Below, piece after piece: positions 12,355 through 19,633 of a stretch of 64,000 bases of DNA. How positions within the stretch are numbered: the stretch's first letter is position 1; every line of letters begins with the position of its first letter. The notes under the pieces are model-generated. The model saw only the letters and a list, made by a program, of their open reading frames with translations, was not told the origin of the DNA and ran no database searches. This DNA is from Mycolicibacterium flavescens (GTDB lineage: Bacteria > Actinomycetota > Actinomycetes > Mycobacteriales > Mycobacteriaceae). The stretch lies in NCBI RefSeq assembly GCF_001722335.1, contig NZ_MIHA01000002.1:124001-188000 (forward strand), in the 5' to 3' direction. Made by a program: the position numbers and the translations under genes.

Positions 12355-13605
12355 ATGGAGCCCAAGCGGATCATCGTCGGTGTCGCCGGTGGCATCGCGG
12401 CCTACAAGGCGGCGACCGTGGTCCGGCAGCTCACCGAGGCCGGCCATTCCGTGCGGGTGGTGCCGACCGAGTCGGCGCTGCGTTTCGTCGGGGCGGCGAC
12501 CTTCGAGGCACTCTCGGGCCATCCCGTTCACACCGGCGTCTGGGACGACGTCCACGAGGTGCCGCATGTCCGGTTCGGCCAGGACGCCGATCTCGTCGTC
12601 GTGGCACCGGCGACCGCGGACCTGCTGGCCCGCGCGGTGGCCGGCCGCGCCGACGACCTGCTCACCGCCACTCTGCTGACCGCGCGCTGTCCGGTGCTGT
12701 TCGCGCCGGCGATGCACACCGAGATGTGGTTCCACCCGGCGACCGTCGAGAACGTCGCCACCCTGCGCCGCCGCGGCGCGATCGTGCTCGAACCCGCGTC
12801 CGGCCGTCTCACCGGCGCCGACACCGGTGCGGGCCGGCTGCCCGAGGCCGAGGAGATCACCACCTTCGCCCAGCTGCTGCTGGCCCGCTCGGACGCGCTG
12901 CCCTACGACCTGGCGGGGGTCAAGGTGCTGGTGTCCGCGGGGGGAACCCGCGAGCCGATCGACCCGGTGCGGTTCATCGGCAACCGCAGTTCGGGTAAGC
13001 AGGGCTACGCGATGGCCCGGGTGCTGGCCCAGCGCGGCGCCGAGGTCACGTTGATCGCCGGACATACCGTCGGCCTGATCGACCCGGCGGGCGTCGACGT
13101 CGTGCACATCAGCTCGGCCGCGCAGCTCAAGGACGCGGTGTCCAAGCACGCTCCCGACGCGCACGTGCTGGTGATGGCCGCCGCGGTCGCCGACTTCCGG
13201 CCCACCCAGATGCAGACCAGCAAGATCAAGAAGTCGGCCGACCCCGATGCCCCCACCCCGGCCATCGAGCTGACCCGCACCGAGGATGTGCTGGCCGGGG
13301 CGGTGCGGGCCCGCGCCGACGGTCAGCTGCCCAACATGCGCGCGATCGTCGGATTCGCTGCCGAGACCGGCGACGACAACGGCGACGTGCTCCACCACGC
13401 CCGGGCGAAACTGCGGCGCAAGGGATGTGATTTGCTCGTCGTCAATGCGGTGGGTGAGAATCGGGCGTTCGAAGTGGACAACAACGACGGCTGGCTGCTG
13501 GCCGCCGACGGTGCGGAGTCCGCGTTGGAGCACGGTTCGAAAACTCTGATGGCCAGCCGTATTGTGGACGCGATCGTGGCCTTCCTGCGGAGCGGCAGCG
13601 GGTAA
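12355..13605 (+). CDS. coaBC: Bifunctional phosphopantothenoylcysteine decarboxylase / phosphopantothenate-cysteine ligase
   Basis: CoaBC performs two coenzyme A steps: ligation of cysteine to phosphopantothenate (C-terminal CoaB) and FMN-dependent decarboxylation (N-terminal CoaC). The 416-residue protein starts with the flavoprotein fold IIVGVAGGIAAYKAATVVRQL and contains FAPAMHTEMWFHPA near 120. The CoaB half begins at about 185 (VKVLVSAGGTREPIDPVRFIGN) with the SSGKQGYAMA nucleotide-binding segment and the KIKK lysine motif (near 292). ATG 12355 follows an AGGAG. The gene sits upstream of metK, as in other mycobacteria. Confidence 0.97.
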   Translation: MEPKRIIVGVAGGIAAYKAATVVRQLTEAGHSVRVVPTESALRFVGAATFEALSGHPVHTGVWDDVHEVPHVRFGQDADLVVVAPATADLLARAVAGRADDLLTATLLTARCPVLFAPAMHTEMWFHPATVENVATLRRRGAIVLEPASGRLTGADTGAGRLPEAEEITTFAQLLLARSDALPYDLAGVKVLVSAGGTREPIDPVRFIGNRSSGKQGYAMARVLAQRGAEVTLIAGHTVGLIDPAGVDVVHISSAAQLKDAVSKHAPDAHVLVMAAAVADFRPTQMQTSKIKKSADPDAPTPAIELTRTEDVLAGAVRARADGQLPNMRAIVGFAAETGDDNGDVLHHARAKLRRKGCDLLVVNAVGENRAFEVDNNDGWLLAADGAESALEHGSKTLMASRIVDAIVAFLRSGSG

Positions 13606-13670
13606 CTCGGATCACGCACACGGCTTGCGCGTAACCCTTGCGCGCGACCAGGAATTTGATGAACTAACTA

Positions 13671-13682
13671 TCTCGATCGAGA
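13671..13682. promoter_or_regulatory. Perfect 12-bp palindrome in metK leader, candidate operator
   Basis: TCTCGATCGAGA lies 5 nt before the metK Shine-Dalgarno region (GGAAGGA, 13688-13694). It could bind a dimeric repressor, or it could sit in the RNA near the ribosome site. No known regulator is assigned. The 96-bp gap shows no SAM riboswitch-like architecture. Confidence 0.4.
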
Positions 13683-13701
13683 AAAGCGGAAGGATCGCGC
13701 A

Positions 13702-14910
13702 GTGAGTGAAGCTCGGCTGTTCACCAGTGAGTCGGTAACCGAGGGGCACCCCGACAAGATCTGTGACGCCATCAGCGATTCGGTGCTCGACGCGCTGCTC
13801 GCCGGCGATCCCAAGTCACGCGTCGCGGTGGAGACACTGGTCACCACCGGCCAGGTGCACGTCGTCGGCGAGGTGACCACGGCGGCCAAGGAGGCCTTCG
13901 CCGACATCGCCACCACGGTGCGCGAACGCATCCTCGAGATCGGTTACGACTCGTCGGAGAAGGGCTTCGACGGCGAGACCTGCGGCGTCAACATCGGCAT
14001 CGGCCGCCAGTCACCCGACATCGCGATGGGCGTCGACACCGCCCACGAGACCCGCGTCGAAGGCGCCGGCGATCCGCTGGACCTGCAGGGCGCCGGCGAC
14101 CAGGGCCTGATGTTCGGCTACGCGATCCGCGACACCCCCGAGTTGATGCCGCTGCCGATCGCGCTGGCGCACCGGCTGTCGCGCCGGCTGACCGAGGTCC
14201 GCAAGAACGGTGTGCTCGACTACCTGCGCCCCGACGGCAAGACCCAGGTCACCGTGCAGTACGACGGCACCACACCGGTGCGGCTGGACACCGTGGTGCT
14301 CTCCACGCAGCACGCGGCGGGCATCGACCTCGAGGGCACGCTGACCCCGGACATCCGCGAGAAGGTCGTCAACACCGTGCTGGCCGACCTCAACCACGAC
14401 ACGCTCGACACCAGCGACTTCCGGCTGCTGGTGAACCCGACCGGCAAGTTCGTGCTGGGCGGGCCGATGGGCGACGCCGGGCTGACCGGCCGCAAGATCA
14501 TCGTCGACACCTACGGGGGCTGGGCCCGCCACGGCGGCGGCGCCTTCTCCGGCAAGGATCCGTCCAAGGTGGACCGGTCGGCGGCGTATGCGATGCGCTG
14601 GGTGGCCAAGAACGTCGTCGCCGCCGGCCTGGCCGAGCGGGTCGAGGTGCAGGTCGCCTACGCGATCGGCAAGGCCGCCCCGGTCGGGCTGTTCGTCGAG
14701 ACCTTCGGCAGCGAGAGCGTCGACCCGGCCCGCATCGAGAAGGCCATCACGTCGGTGTTCGACCTGCGCCCCGGCGCGATCGTGCGCGACCTGGACCTGC
14801 TGCGGCCGATCTACGCGCAGACCGCCGCCTACGGGCACTTCGGCCGCACCGACGTCGAGCTGCCGTGGGAGCAGCTCAACAAGGTCGAGGACCTCAAGGC
14901 CTCGGTCTGA
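13702..14910 (+). CDS. metK: S-adenosylmethionine synthetase
   Basis: MetK makes S-adenosylmethionine from ATP and methionine. The 402-residue length is typical. The three-domain family signatures are visible: [16 protein letters not shown] at the N terminus, [12 protein letters not shown] near 131, and the P-loop-like [16 protein letters not shown] near 275. GTG 13702 follows GGAAGGA. A 12-bp palindrome lies just upstream. The TGA at 14908-14910 is followed after 10 bp by a 63-bp palindromic repeat that may act as a terminator. The gene lies in the gmk-rpoZ-coaBC-metK cluster. Confidence 0.98.
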   Translation: MSEARLFTSESVTEGHPDKICDAISDSVLDALLAGDPKSRVAVETLVTTGQVHVVGEVTTAAKEAFADIATTVRERILEIGYDSSEKGFDGETCGVNIGIGRQSPDIAMGVDTAHETRVEGAGDPLDLQGAGDQGLMFGYAIRDTPELMPLPIALAHRLSRRLTEVRKNGVLDYLRPDGKTQVTVQYDGTTPVRLDTVVLSTQHAAGIDLEGTLTPDIREKVVNTVLADLNHDTLDTSDFRLLVNPTGKFVLGGPMGDAGLTGRKIIVDTYGGWARHGGGAFSGKDPSKVDRSAAYAMRWVAKNVVAAGLAERVEVQVAYAIGKAAPVGLFVETFGSESVDPARIEKAITSVFDLRPGAIVRDLDLLRPIYAQTAAYGHFGRTDVELPWEQLNKVEDLKASV

Positions 14911-14920
14911 CGCCTCTTTC

Positions 14921-14983
14921 GCCGAGCAGACACAGAATCGCACGCATCCGCTGCGAATCACGCGATTCTGTGTCTGCTCGCGG
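14921..14983. repeat. 63-bp palindromic repeat, copy 1
   Basis: The arms CGAGCAGACACAGAATCGC (14923-14941) and GCGATTCTGTGTCTGCTCG (14962-14980) are perfect 19-bp complements around a 20-nt centre. All 63 bases are identical to the copy at 15956-16018. It starts 10 bp after the metK stop and would form a strong RNA hairpin without a U tract. It also supplies the last codons and stop (14958-14960) of the leftward DUF559 gene. Confidence 0.97.
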
Positions 14984-15887
14984 CGTCTGGTGAGAGGCCC
15001 CGCGCCAGGTGGCGTTCCAGGCGCTCGGCGAGTTGGCGCGGATACCGACGCACGTCCTCCGCAATGATCGGCACCATCGTCCAGCCGCAGTCCTGCACTC
15101 CGCCATAGCGTTTGCGGTCGCCGATCAACTCGGCCCGACCGGCGTGCCAAGCCACGCTCTCGTATTCGGCCGCGACGCGCGCTTCGGGCCAGGCGAAATC
15201 CACTCGCCACGATTCTCCGTTGCGGCCTCGGATCTCGTACTGCAGCTCGGGCAGCGGCAGGCCGTAGTCGATCATCACCAGCCGGGCTTCGCTTTCCATC
15301 GCCGACTCCGCGCGGCCGTCCGCGTAGGCCAGAAGCTCGCGCACCGCGACGATGCCGCGACGACCGCGCTGCTCGGCGACCGCCGCGGCGAGGTCGGACG
15401 CGGTGCACCATCCGGAGTGCAGTGCGGCATCGAGGGTCGCGAGCGCGCGGGGCCTGCTGAGTTCCCGCGCCACCTCGACCGCGGTCCACGCCGGAGCGGT
15501 CGCCAGCCGACCCGAAACCCGTTGCAGCAGAGCCCCGGTGCGCTGATGAACCATCAGTCCGACGGTCGGTCGCATGCGCACGCCGGGGTCGAGGACGTGC
15601 ACAGCTGAGGTGTTCTCGGTGTCGAATCCGTACAACCGGGCGGCGGTTCCCAGACACGCGACCGCGGGCTGCCCCATGAACAGATCGAGTGCGGCCAGGC
15701 GGCCCGCAAGTTCGGGTTCGGCCAGCGCATAGACGCCGTACCAGACTCGCACGAGCCCACCCTTACGCACTTGGACGTCGAGCTCCTGACAGGTCATCAC
15801 GGCAAGCAGTTGCGACGTGGTTGCATATCCACCGGCGAGTGTCATCAGAGCGAGGGCGTCAGAGTTCACCCTCGAACGGTCGCCCAC
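14958..15887 (-). CDS. AbiEi-type winged-helix / DUF559 endonuclease-fold protein
   Basis: This 309-residue protein has two parts. Residues about 10-60 form an AbiEi-antitoxin-like winged helix (YATTSQLLAVM, then VRKGGLVRVWYGVYAL). Residues about 195-295 form a DUF559 region related to the Vsr/PD-(D/E)xK nuclease fold, with the acidic pair D and E in WRVDFAWPEARVAAEYES and a later lysine/arginine-rich helix (LIGDRKRYGGV). Such proteins are abundant orphans in mycobacteria; neither toxin nor nuclease activity is established. No AbiEii-like toxin gene is adjacent. The start is GTG 15887, or GTG 15869 six codons in. The final residues ASRHRIA and the stop are encoded by a 63-bp palindrome, and an identical palindrome lies 69 bp upstream of the start. 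This suggests an inserted cassette between metK and the monooxygenase. Confidence 0.8.
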   Translation of the reverse strand: MGDRSRVNSDALALMTLAGGYATTSQLLAVMTCQELDVQVRKGGLVRVWYGVYALAEPELAGRLAALDLFMGQPAVACLGTAARLYGFDTENTSAVHVLDPGVRMRPTVGLMVHQRTGALLQRVSGRLATAPAWTAVEVARELSRPRALATLDAALHSGWCTASDLAAAVAEQRGRRGIVAVRELLAYADGRAESAMESEARLVMIDYGLPLPELQYEIRGRNGESWRVDFAWPEARVAAEYESVAWHAGRAELIGDRKRYGGVQDCGWTMVPIIAEDVRRYPRQLAERLERHLARGLSPDAASRHRIA

Positions 15888-15955
15888 GCCCGCGCGATGC
15901 GGGAGGCCGTCGGCGCGGAATGTGGATCAATTGCCCCTTGGGGATAACCTCCCGT

Positions 15956-16018
15956 GCCGAGCAGACACAGAATCGCACGCATCCGCTGCGAATCACGCGA
16001 TTCTGTGTCTGCTCGCGG
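15956..16018. repeat. 63-bp palindromic repeat, copy 2
   Basis: The arms (15958-15976 and 15997-16015) and the centre match copy 1 at 14921-14983 over all 63 bases. This copy lies 7 bp beyond the stop codon of the leftward monooxygenase gene and upstream of the DUF559 gene. Each copy therefore directly follows a stop codon, which fits a shared bidirectional terminator or a REP-like element. Confidence 0.97.
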
Positions 16019-16025
16019 TAGGGCG

Positions 16026-17504
16026 CTACGTGAACGCGTAGTCGGCGAGCGGGAACCGGCGGCTGCGCCAGTACGCCTCGAGCGTGGTCGTCGGCCGGAT
16101 CGGCACATCACCGTTCTTGTCGAAGTAGTAGCTGTTGGCGTTGCGGCAGCTGTCCTGCCAGAAGATCTGCCGGTACCGCTTGCGCATCATCTCGTCGAAG
16201 TAGCGGTCGTTGGCGTCCTGGGTGACCTCAACCCGAGAAGCGTTGCGGCGCTTGACTTCCTTAAGACACCGCACGATGTGGTGGGTCTGCGCCTCGATCA
16301 GCGCGAAGTACGACGAGCCGACGTACCCGTAGGGCCCGAACACCGTGAAGAAGTTCGGGAAGCCCGGCACGCTGACCCCCTCGTAGGCCTGCAACCGGTG
16401 CTGCTCCCAGTGCTCGCTCCACGACCGGCCGGCCGCCCCGGTGACCGTGTACGTCGGCATCGCATCGGTGTCCATCACCTTGAAGCCGGTGGCCAGGATC
16501 AGCACATCGGCCTCGTGGGTGGCCCCGTCGACGGTGGCCACCCCGGACCCGGTGATCTTGTCGATCGGCTCGGTGACCAACTCGACGTTGTCGCGGTTGT
16601 AGGTCGACAGGTACGTGTTGTGAAAGCCCGGCCGCTTACACCCGACCGCGTAGTCCGGCGTGAGCTTCGCCCGTACCTCGGGATCGTTGACCTCCCTGCG
16701 GAGATACGATTCGCCGACCTTGGACATGTTCTTGGCCATCGGGTTGATCGTGAAGTACTGCGCGGGCAGCGTGAACGTCAGCTCGACGTAGGCCTGGCTG
16801 AGCAGCCGCTGCACGGTGTGCCCGCCCGGCAACCGCATCAACCGCCGCGCCAGCGTCGGCAGCGGCACGTCGAACTTCGGGAAGCACCAGATCGGTGTGC
16901 GCTGAAAGACAGTGAGCTGCTCGACTTTCGGCGCGATCTCCGGGATCACCTGCACGGCCGAGGCGCCGGTGCCGATCACCGCGACCCGCTTACCGGTGAG
17001 ATCGAGTTCGTGATCCCAACGCGCGGTGTGCATGGTCACCCCGCCGAACGAGTCCACGCCGTCGATGTCGGGGAGCCGCGGGGTGATCAGCGCGCCGCAA
17101 GCGTTGATCAGGAAGCGCGCGGTGAGCGTCTCACCGGAGTCGAGGTCGATGCGCCACACGTTCGCGTCGTCGTCGAACGAGGCGCCGAGCACCTTGGTGC
17201 CGAACCGGATCTTCGGGCGCAGACCGTACTTGTCGACGCAGTGCTCGGCGTAGGCGCGCAGTTCGTGGCCGGGGGCATAGGTGCGCGACCAGTCCGCATT
17301 CTTCTCGAACGAGAACTGGTAGGAGAACGACGGAATGTCAACGGCGATACCGGGATAGGTGTTCCAATACCACGTCCCGCCGGGTCCGTCGCCGGCCTCG
17401 ATGATCGTGTAGTCACCGACACCCGCCCGGTCGAGGTTGATCGCCGCGCCGATACCGGAGAATCCGGCGCCGACGATGATGACGCTCATATCAGGCACTG
17501 TCAT
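16026..17504 (-). CDS. Flavin-binding (Baeyer-Villiger type) monooxygenase
   Basis: This 492-residue FAD- and NADPH-dependent monooxygenase inserts oxygen into ketones or lipophilic substrates. The N-terminal FAD motif GAGFSGIG is at about 12-19. The Baeyer-Villiger fingerprint FxGxxxHxxxW is intact as FGGVTMHTARW (about 153-163). The second Rossmann motif VIGTGASA (for NADPH) follows. A family-type GPGGTWYWNTYPG lies near 40. I recall a monooxygenase of the same length next to metK in tuberculosis (Rv1393c). It is the last gene of a leftward lipase-SnoaL-monooxygenase group (29-bp gap to SnoaL), so the three may act on one hydrophobic ester or ketone pathway. The natural substrate is unknown. 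Confidence 0.92.
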   Translation of the reverse strand: MTVPDMSVIIVGAGFSGIGAAINLDRAGVGDYTIIEAGDGPGGTWYWNTYPGIAVDIPSFSYQFSFEKNADWSRTYAPGHELRAYAEHCVDKYGLRPKIRFGTKVLGASFDDDANVWRIDLDSGETLTARFLINACGALITPRLPDIDGVDSFGGVTMHTARWDHELDLTGKRVAVIGTGASAVQVIPEIAPKVEQLTVFQRTPIWCFPKFDVPLPTLARRLMRLPGGHTVQRLLSQAYVELTFTLPAQYFTINPMAKNMSKVGESYLRREVNDPEVRAKLTPDYAVGCKRPGFHNTYLSTYNRDNVELVTEPIDKITGSGVATVDGATHEADVLILATGFKVMDTDAMPTYTVTGAAGRSWSEHWEQHRLQAYEGVSVPGFPNFFTVFGPYGYVGSSYFALIEAQTHHIVRCLKEVKRRNASRVEVTQDANDRYFDEMMRKRYRQIFWQDSCRNANSYYFDKNGDVPIRPTTTLEAYWRSRRFPLADYAFT

Positions 17505-17533
17505 AGGGCCTCCCCGTGCTGCTCACCTGCGGG

Positions 17534-17953
17534 TCACGGTACCCCGGACCTCAGCTGTCGCGACAGCTCCCAGGCGCTGCGTTCGACCCAGTTCGTCAAC
17601 AGCTTGCCGTCCTCACCGACCGCCCAGACCGCGGTGCCGGTCATCGCGATGTCGCTGCCGTCCGCCTGGCTGCCCAGATAGCCGTTGTTCTTGCCGGTCA
17701 GCAGCCAGCGCGACGCCACCCGGCTGCCGTCCGCGTTCGAAAACGACTCCACGACCTCCAGGTGCAGATCGTCGACGACGGCCAGGAACCCGGCGATCCA
17801 TTCCTTGAAACTCTCCCGGCCGCGGACGGTCTGCCCGCCGGTGACGATGACGAAGTCGTCGACGACGAAGCGGTCCGCGGCCGCCGGGTCGTGGGCGTTC
17901 CACACCTCGTCCCAGAAAGCGTGAACGATGTCAACGGATCTCGATGTGCTCAT
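17534..17953 (-). CDS. SnoaL-like (NTF2-fold) protein
   Basis: This 139-residue protein has the NTF2/SnoaL cone fold: an N-terminal helix pair (IVHAFWDEVWNAHDPAAADRFVVDDFV), VRGRESFKEWIAGF, and C-terminal strands ending WAVGEDGKLLTNWVERSAWEL. Members act as isomerases, hydrolases or ligand binders; which one cannot be said. The ATG at 17953 overlaps the stop of the upstream lipase gene (ATGA), so it is translationally coupled to the lipase and followed by the monooxygenase. Confidence 0.85.
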   Translation of the reverse strand: MSTSRSVDIVHAFWDEVWNAHDPAAADRFVVDDFVIVTGGQTVRGRESFKEWIAGFLAVVDDLHLEVVESFSNADGSRVASRWLLTGKNNGYLGSQADGSDIAMTGTAVWAVGEDGKLLTNWVERSAWELSRQLRSGVP

Positions 17954-18903
17954 GGCGAGTGCAACGCATCGCGCAGCGCGCTCAATCCCCGATCGGTGGC
18001 CTCGGTGGCGGCGGGTACCACGCCCGCGTAGCCGACGTAGCCGTGCACGAGTGTCTCGGCGTTGTGTACCTCCACCGGAACGCCTGCTGCGGTGAGCAAT
18101 TCGCCGTAGCGGATTCCGTCGTCACGCAGCGGATCGTGCCCGGCCACCGCGATGTAGGCCGGCGGCAGTCCCGACAGGTCGGCGGCGCGGGCGGGCACCA
18201 GCGTGGCCGGTGCATCGGACATGTCCAGGTCTCCGATGTACCACCGCGAGAAACCGCTGGCCGCCGCGGTGCCCAGGATCGGCGCGTCGGCGTTCTCGGT
18301 GAACGACGGCAGCGACAGGTCGAACGTCGTCGACGGGTACCACAGCAGCTGGAACGCGAGCGCCGGCCCGCCGGCATCACGGGCCAGCTGCGTCACCACC
18401 GCGGCCAGGTTGCCGCCGGCCGAGTCGCCGGCGACCGCGACGCGGTCGGGGTCGGCACCCAGGTCGGCGGCATGTTCGGCGACCCACCGCGTGGCCGCCC
18501 AGACGTCGTCGACGGCCGCCGGGAAGGGGTGCTCCGGGGCCAGGCGGTAGCTCAGCGACACCACCACCGCGTCCGCGCCGAGCGCATGGCGGCGCGCGAT
18601 GCCGTCGTAGCTGTCCAGATCTCCGACCACCCAGCCGCCGCCGTGGATGTAGATGACCAGCGGCCGCGGTGACTCCGAGTCGGCGCTGGGCCGGTAAATG
18701 CGGATGTCGATGTCCCCGTCGATCGTGCGGTCCTCGCTGTGCACCTCCGGATGCACCGGGACGCGCGGGAGGTCGGCGAAGCGCCGCCGCGCCGCCTCCG
18801 GACCTCCCTCGGTTGTCAACTGAAACGGAACCGCCTCCAGTACCTTCAGCAGCATGGCGTCGATGGGTTCCGGGCTGGCCGGCTTCTCTTCGGGAACGGA
18901 CAT
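17950..18903 (-). CDS. Alpha/beta hydrolase, hormone-sensitive-lipase family (LipH/LipI-like)
   Basis: This 317-residue carboxylesterase is of family IV. The oxyanion motif HGGGW is in [15 protein letters not shown] (near 89). The nucleophile elbow GDSAGGN is near 161, and the catalytic Asp (HDPLRDDG) and His (HGYVGY) are near the C terminus. There is no signal peptide. It probably hydrolyses short- to medium-chain esters. The tuberculosis lipases LipH/LipI hold the same position between the monooxygenase region and the YhhN gene, as I recall. The start ATG at 18903 overlaps, in antisense, the start ATG of the YhhN gene (18902), leaving no intergenic DNA. Met-17 (18855) is an alternative start. 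Confidence 0.93.
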   Translation of the reverse strand: MSVPEEKPASPEPIDAMLLKVLEAVPFQLTTEGGPEAARRRFADLPRVPVHPEVHSEDRTIDGDIDIRIYRPSADSESPRPLVIYIHGGGWVVGDLDSYDGIARRHALGADAVVVSLSYRLAPEHPFPAAVDDVWAATRWVAEHAADLGADPDRVAVAGDSAGGNLAAVVTQLARDAGGPALAFQLLWYPSTTFDLSLPSFTENADAPILGTAAASGFSRWYIGDLDMSDAPATLVPARAADLSGLPPAYIAVAGHDPLRDDGIRYGELLTAAGVPVEVHNAETLVHGYVGYAGVVPAATEATDRGLSALRDALHSP

Positions 18904-19633
18904 GAAGACACCGTACGGTCACCCGCGAACCAGGCTTCTGTGGGTGGCGGCCGGGACCGTCGGCGCCTGTTACGGGCTGTTTCTGCTGGTCACCGCGCTG
19001 CGGCTGCCCGCGGGCGCCGAGCTGACCGGTCAGTTCGCGTTGCAGCCGGCGGTGAAGGCGACCGCGGCCGTGCTGCTGGCGATCGCGGCGCTGGGCCACC
19101 CGGTCGCGCGGGAGCGCCGCTGGCTGGTCGCGGCGCTGCTGTTCTCGGCGACCGGAGACTACCTGCTGGCGCTGCCGTGGTGGGCGCCGTCGTTCGTGTT
19201 CGGGCTGGCCGCCTTCCTGGTCGCGCACCTGTGCTTCCTCGGCGCGCTGATCCCGCTGACCGCCCGCTCGACACCCCGGCTGGTTGCGGCCGGCGTCACC
19301 GTGGCCGCCTGCCTGGCGCTGCTGGTGTGGTTCTGGCCGCGGCTGACGGCCGAGAACATGGCGGTGCCGGTGACGCTGTACATCGCGGTGCTCGGCGCGA
19401 TGGTGTGCGCCGCCCTGCTGGCCCGGCTGCCCACCCCGTGGACCGCGTTGGGCGCGGTGTGCTTCGCGGTGTCGGACGCGATGATCGGCATCAGCAAGTT
19501 CGTGCTCGCGCCGGCCGACACCGAGGCGTTGGCCGTGCCGATCTGGTGGGTCTACTGCGCGTCGCTGATGCTCATCACCGCGGGGTTCTTTTTGGGCAGG
19601 GCGTCGGTGCCGTCTGCTACCAATTCTGCGTGA
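18902..19633 (+). CDS. YhhN/TMEM86-family membrane protein (lysoplasmalogenase-like)
   Basis: This 243-residue integral membrane protein has about eight hydrophobic segments (for example [19 protein letters not shown] and [19 protein letters not shown]). It carries the YhhN signature acidic residues GDYLLALPW and [10 protein letters not shown]. The family includes vinyl-ether hydrolases (lysoplasmalogenases), but activity in mycobacteria is not established to my knowledge. ATG 18902 was chosen over an upstream in-frame start at 18854 because the protein then begins [11 protein letters not shown] directly ahead of the first helix. The stop overlaps priA's GTG (GTGA), so it is coupled to priA. 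Confidence 0.88.
   Translation: MKTPYGHPRTRLLWVAAGTVGACYGLFLLVTALRLPAGAELTGQFALQPAVKATAAVLLAIAALGHPVARERRWLVAALLFSATGDYLLALPWWAPSFVFGLAAFLVAHLCFLGALIPLTARSTPRLVAAGVTVAACLALLVWFWPRLTAENMAVPVTLYIAVLGAMVCAALLARLPTPWTALGAVCFAVSDAMIGISKFVLAPADTEALAVPIWWVYCASLMLITAGFFLGRASVPSATNSA

Noticed and set aside
13606..13701. SAM riboswitch upstream of metK
   Set aside because: The gap is only 96 bp and shows one short palindrome, not the multi-helix core of SAM-I, SAM-II or SAM-IV riboswitches.
14011..15657. 548-residue minus-strand frame across metK and the DUF559 gene
   Set aside because: It spans a real gene on the other strand and a real gene in another frame. Composition is low-complexity Arg-rich, with no motif.
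18739..19629. Extended N terminus for PriA (972 residues)
   Set aside because: The added part overlaps the lipase antisense and the YhhN gene. The recognisable PriA N terminus starts after GTG 19630.
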